Shown here piece after piece: positions 60,726 through 64,000 of a stretch of DNA of 64,000 nt. The notes under the pieces are model-generated. The model ran no database searches. It saw only the letters and a program-made list of their open reading frames with translations, and was not told the DNA's origin. The stretch spans positions 62,001 to 126,000 of the forward strand of contig CBCPMW010000014.1 of the NCBI GenBank assembly GCA_965120375.1, in the 5' to 3' direction. The stretch comes from CASPLG01 sp965120375. GTDB lineage: Bacteria; Bacillota; Clostridia; Oscillospirales; Acutalibacteraceae. The position numbers and the translations under genes were made by a program. Every line of letters starts with the position of its first letter. The first letter of the stretch is position 1.

Positions 60726-62252
60726 ATGGGGGAAACAAATGAAACTACCATAAAAAAGCCAGAATTTAACAGATTTCAGGCTATTTTTTGGCCGATACAT
60801 GGTCACGAACTAAAGAAATTTTTACCAATGAGTTTTTTGATGTTTTGCATACTTTTTGTTTACACAATGGTAAGAGATTTAAAGGATTTGTTTATTCAAA
60901 AATATGCAACTTGTGGAGGGACTGCACTAATTCCACCTTTGAAGCTGTTTTTTGTTATGCCGGCGGCATTTTTGTTTGTAATGTTGTTTACATATCTCGT
61001 AAATAAATATGGCGTAGGTAAAACCTTCTATATAATGGTTGGAATATTTATAGCGTTTTATGCTATATTCTTGCTGTTTTTGTTTCCGAGAGCGATAGAA
61101 GGGACACTGCATGCGAATTCTGAGACGGTGAGATATTTGCAGTCAACTATGCCGGGGCCATTTTATTACATTATTCCGTGCGTAACCAACTGGTCTTATA
61201 CTTTGTTCTACATATTCTCAGAAATCTGGGGAACAATGGCTATTTCTTCGCTGTTTTGGCAATTTGCAAATCAGGTTACTCAAGGCGATGAAGTAAAGAG
61301 ATTTTTTGCATTCTACACAACAATAGGTAATATCGGAGTTGTTGCTTCTGGGTCATTTTTGTACAATATGTCTCATGCAAAAGGGCAAGCATTTGTCACA
61401 AACGTTAAAATACTTGTTGCAGCCTGCATATTTTTTGCGCTGGCAACGATGGGAATTTATTATTACATCAACAAAGTTGTTCTAGCAGATCCTGCTTGCT
61501 ATGACCCGAGTCTTGTTAAGAAGAAAAAGAGAAAAGAGAAAATGGGGATTATGGATGGAATCAGATTCCTGTTTACGTCTCCGTACTTTATGTTGATTTG
61601 TGTACTGGTTCTTGCGTATGGAATAGGGATAAACTTTGCTGAGGTTGTTTGGAAAGAACAGATGAGAATTACCTTAACTGATCCAGATCAGTACAGTGCT
61701 ATGATGGCGACTTTGTCTATGGTAACAGGCGTCTTGACTATATTCTTTACATTTACTGCAAGTAATATTCTCAGAAGATTTAGCTGGAAAATAAGTGCGC
61801 TTGTTACACCCCTAGTTTTCCTCATAATAGGTGGAGTTTTCTTTGGGATTATGGCGTATTTGAATGTCGGTGGAACTGTATTATTGGGAATGTCATTGCC
61901 GATGGTTGCGGTGTGGGTAGGTTTGTTCATAGATGCCATATCAAAGAGTATAAAGTACTGCCTGTTTGACCAAACGAAGAGTATGGCGTACATTCCACTT
62001 GATGAGGATGTACGTGTAAAAGGGCAGGCTGCAGTTGAAGTAATAGGTGGTCGTGCTGGTAAGGCTGGTGCATCTGCAATAATCTATTTCCTAACAAATA
62101 TTATCTCAGCTGGAAGTGGAATACTTCAGCATCTGTTCACAATAATTCCGCTGTTCTTTGCTATTCTAGTTGCTTGGATTTTGTCAGTTATGAACTTGAG
62201 TAAACAATATGAAGAAAAAGTTGAAGAAAGAGCTAGAGAGTTAGCAGAATAG
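60726..62252 (+). CDS. tlc: ATP/ADP translocase (Tlc/NTT nucleotide transporter)
   Basis: Exchanges host ATP for bacterial ADP across the cell membrane. The 508-residue protein has about 12 membrane helices and the family segments VRDLKDLFIQKYATCGG, IPPLKLFFVMP, SEIWGTMAISSLFWQFANQV and LFDQTKSMAYIPLDED. The charged residues used for nucleotide exchange in the family appear in place. The start is ATG 60726, behind AAAGGGTG; the frame extends upstream but that part is not family-like. This transporter is known from plastids and intracellular bacteria, so it strongly implies life inside a eukaryotic cell. A nucleotide or NAD carrier of the same family is a possible variant. Confidence 0.95.
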   Translation: MGETNETTIKKPEFNRFQAIFWPIHGHELKKFLPMSFLMFCILFVYTMVRDLKDLFIQKYATCGGTALIPPLKLFFVMPAAFLFVMLFTYLVNKYGVGKTFYIMVGIFIAFYAIFLLFLFPRAIEGTLHANSETVRYLQSTMPGPFYYIIPCVTNWSYTLFYIFSEIWGTMAISSLFWQFANQVTQGDEVKRFFAFYTTIGNIGVVASGSFLYNMSHAKGQAFVTNVKILVAACIFFALATMGIYYYINKVVLADPACYDPSLVKKKKRKEKMGIMDGIRFLFTSPYFMLICVLVLAYGIGINFAEVVWKEQMRITLTDPDQYSAMMATLSMVTGVLTIFFTFTASNILRRFSWKISALVTPLVFLIIGGVFFGIMAYLNVGGTVLLGMSLPMVAVWVGLFIDAISKSIKYCLFDQTKSMAYIPLDEDVRVKGQAAVEVIGGRAGKAGASAIIYFLTNIISAGSGILQHLFTIIPLFFAILVAWILSVMNLSKQYEEKVEERARELAE

Positions 62253-62270
62253 GATTGTATAATCAAAGTT

Positions 62271-62313
62271 AAAAGTAGCCGTTTAACTCTTTTTGTTGAT
62301 GGCTACTTTTTTG
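62271..62313 (+). terminator. Rho-independent terminator of tlc
   Basis: AAAAGTAGCC (62271-62280) pairs perfectly with GGCTACTTTT (62301-62310), followed by further T residues. The symmetry may also serve the leftward gene that ends at 62320. Confidence 0.9.
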
Positions 62314-62319
62314 CTGTGA

Positions 62320-63156
62320 TTATATTTCTCTTATAGATGATATATAAAATTTATCGTTTTTATAATTTTTTTTAAGACAGTATTCCATTTTTTTATTGAT
62401 ACTAATATCAGAGTTTATATTATGAAAACCTTTATTGATTGGAGAGTCCATCACTATATAATCTACTTTTAGTACAATTGAGTTTCCTAAATTCAATAAA
62501 TTTACAGTATTAGGCATATAACACTGATCATAACTAACACAATCTACGTAAAATAAGTTTTTTTCTGTATTAAATTCATAAAATTTTTTTCTAAGGGTTT
62601 CGTCATTAGGGTTTAATTTTATATTGTTTCCGAACAGAGCGTCGCAAGCGAGCTCAGCTTCATAAAGAGTTACTAAAATTTTACCATCGAAATCGAAATT
62701 ATTTTGTGAACTTTTCTCAGAAGCTGCCTTCCAAATTGAAGCGTTCATTACGATATCATTTGGGGGAGGAACATTTTCACTGAATGGTTCTGGATCTTGC
62801 ATAACAACCGGCCATATAAACATATTATAATCGAAAAAGCAATCATTACTATTACCTTTGCTAAAAACACGGGATAAAATAAATATAAAAAAGGTAAAAA
62901 TTCCTAGAGTTATTGTTGATAATATCAATCTAAATATCATTTTACTTTTTGTACAATTTCTGATAATATATTGTTCTGGTTTTGTACTAATACGATTAAT
63001 ATTATTGCTATTTTGGCTGGAATTATAAGTATGATTGCGGGTTTTAAGATAGCTGTTTAAGGAATTTCTCCCCGGATAGATAAAATCTTTTGATGTTAAA
63101 TCATTATGAGACATAACTGGCAGATATCCAAAGAGTTTGATATCTGATTGTGACAC
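62320..63156 (-). CDS. Membrane-anchored protein of an Oscillospiraceae-type family, unknown function
   Basis: The 278-residue protein has a polar cytoplasmic N-terminus of about 70 residues, a single membrane helix (about 74-96) and an outside domain beginning FIWPVVMQDPEPFSENVPPP. That opening, with NDIVMNASIWKAA, is the hallmark of a widespread uncharacterised family in Ruminococcus-like Clostridia, which supports the taxonomic guess. No catalytic motif is seen. It is convergent with tlc and transcribed the same way as the serpin. Confidence 0.7.
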   Translation of the reverse strand: MSQSDIKLFGYLPVMSHNDLTSKDFIYPGRNSLNSYLKTRNHTYNSSQNSNNINRISTKPEQYIIRNCTKSKMIFRLILSTITLGIFTFFIFILSRVFSKGNSNDCFFDYNMFIWPVVMQDPEPFSENVPPPNDIVMNASIWKAASEKSSQNNFDFDGKILVTLYEAELACDALFGNNIKLNPNDETLRKKFYEFNTEKNLFYVDCVSYDQCYMPNTVNLLNLGNSIVLKVDYIVMDSPINKGFHNINSDISINKKMEYCLKKNYKNDKFYISSIREI

Positions 63157-63306
63157 CTCTCTTACGACAATTTGTTATTTTGTAGCATTATACATTGAAT
63201 AAACAAATATTTTTGTCAAAATATGATAGAAGGATGCACATATTCAATTTTTCAAGTTTTTCACATAAAGATTTACATTTTAATATTTTAGTTCAGTAAA
63301 AAATAT

Positions 63307-63349
63307 TCAAAAAATAGAAGTCCATACTAAATCAAAGTTAGCATGGACT
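63307..63349 (-). terminator. Terminator of the serpin gene
   Basis: AGTCCAT-A-CTAA (63319-63330) pairs with TTAG-C-ATGGACT (63338-63349), with one mismatch. On the minus strand a T-rich run follows. It lies 20 bases after the serpin stop codon. Confidence 0.8.
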
Positions 63350-63369
63350 CCAATTTTTGTAGATAAAGA

Positions 63370-64000
63370 CTAAAATTTACATTGAGCTCCCATGAATAAA
63401 ACTTTTCCGGTAAAGTTTTCTTTGACGAGATAGACGAATGGGCGGTCGAACTTCACTATTTTTTCCATTGGTTGATCTGGATTGTAGCTCATCCTAGTTA
63501 TAATGGCTGTTGCAGCAGTGGCCTCGGTTCCAGATTCGTCAACGTCTACAAAAGTTTTATGAACTATATCAAAATTATTGGAAAATACAGACGAGTCACC
63601 AATTTTAAATAAATTCAGAATATCGCTTAAATTCAGACTTGTTTGAGATCTAAATTTTGGGAGGTAAAGGGTTATGTCTGTTTCAGTTTGTTTAGAGATT
63701 GCCTCGTCAACCCAGTTGTAGCAAAAATCTTTTGTGCTATAGCCGTCTTTTGGAAGAAAAGCGTACATACTTGCGTTTTTTGAAGCGTAAGGAATTTCTA
63801 CCGCTGAAAATTCATCACAGAACGCGACATTGTACTTGGATTTTGAGAGCATATAGTCTGCAGAGCCTTCAGTCCCGTCTATATTATAGAACTTATCCGT
63901 AGAAGTTAAACACTTATCAAACTCAGTTTTCCACTTATCTTTGAAGTAAACAGTGTTAACATAAGCGAAGGTGAACCGATTGTCATCTATAATTTTTTTG
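63370..64000 (-). CDS. Serpin protease inhibitor, C-terminal part (gene runs off the window)
   Basis: Serpins trap serine or cysteine proteases by a suicide mechanism. The visible 209 residues, open to the window edge, show the breach/shutter strand FAYVNTVYFKDKWKTEFD, a middle region with VEIPYASKNASMYAFLP, the hinge FVDVDESGTEATAATA and the end RPFVYLVKE..GKVLFMGAQCKF. The hinge has the small residues needed for loop insertion, so it should be inhibitory. A TRMSYNP stretch lies where cleavage is expected; Met-Ser at P1-P1' would resemble elastase inhibitors, but the register is uncertain. The 5' half, including any signal peptide, is outside the window. Confidence 0.95.
   Translation of the reverse strand, partial: KKIIDDNRFTFAYVNTVYFKDKWKTEFDKCLTSTDKFYNIDGTEGSADYMLSKSKYNVAFCDEFSAVEIPYASKNASMYAFLPKDGYSTKDFCYNWVDEAISKQTETDITLYLPKFRSQTSLNLSDILNLFKIGDSSVFSNNFDIVHKTFVDVDESGTEATAATAIITRMSYNPDQPMEKIVKFDRPFVYLVKENFTGKVLFMGAQCKF

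Overview
The window comes from a low-GC, Gram-positive Clostridia-type bacterium. The evidence is conserved gene order (gmk-rpoZ-priA-def-fmt, hrcA-grpE-dnaK-dnaJ, ruvCAB, ecfAAT-truA, nusA-ylxR-ylxQ-infB-rbfA-nrnA-truB), endospore genes (sigK, spoIIP, gpr, spoVAE), and small protein families typical of Oscillospiraceae-like Clostridia. Many genes start with TTG or GTG. Against this background sits a full-length plastid/parasite-type ATP/ADP translocase (60726-62252), the hallmark of intracellular energy parasites such as Chlamydia and Rickettsia, and a serpin gene cut by the right edge. My inference is an intracellular clostridial symbiont or parasite of a eukaryotic cell. It resembles the clostridial endosymbionts of termite-gut protists described as putative energy parasites ('Candidatus Improbicoccus' and relatives, from memory, not checked).

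Layout. 1-9.5 kb: two tRNAs, then gmk, rpoZ, priA, an active-looking peptide deformylase followed by a second one that has lost every metal ligand, fmt, a YugP-type membrane protease, a glycolipid glycosyltransferase, a divergent ApbE-like protein and ruvX. 9.6-14.4 kb: CIRCE-controlled heat-shock operon. 14.4-25.3 kb: sigK, ppa, prfB with an apparent AUU start, spoVAE, a decarboxylase-darA-holB-ricT cluster, and a leftward gpr-spoIIP-orf-orf-murC group. 25.4-39.2 kb: folD, ruvCAB, glmM, an rRNA methyltransferase, the ECF energy-coupling module with an apparent AUA start on ecfA1, truA, cvpA, pgsA and a ClpE-type unfoldase.

39.2-49.3 kb is an accessory stretch bounded by a four-tRNA array and a tRNA-Arg gene. 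It holds a cis-prenyltransferase of the divergent clostridial type, a stray phage baseplate/tail-fibre gene pair, two adjacent glycosyltransferases that both carry signal peptides (one with a C-terminal ricin-type lectin domain, one with an inserted farnesoic-acid-methyltransferase-like domain), a membrane-anchored beta-helix protein, and a D,D-carboxypeptidase. 49.5-52.6 kb carries two large lysine-rich helical proteins of unknown function. 52.8-59.1 kb is the nusA-infB-truB translation operon, without rimP immediately upstream. 59.3-64 kb has a MazF-type toxin with no visible antitoxin, rpmB, the translocase with a long structured leader, an anchored protein of unknown function and the serpin.

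The housekeeping genes support DNA repair, translation, protein folding, wall synthesis and vitamin uptake. The accessory genes point to life inside a host: ATP import, protease inhibition and exported sugar-transfer enzymes that may act on host or surface molecules. The strongest candidates for an undescribed system are the exported glycosyltransferase pair, together with the translocase-serpin neighbourhood.
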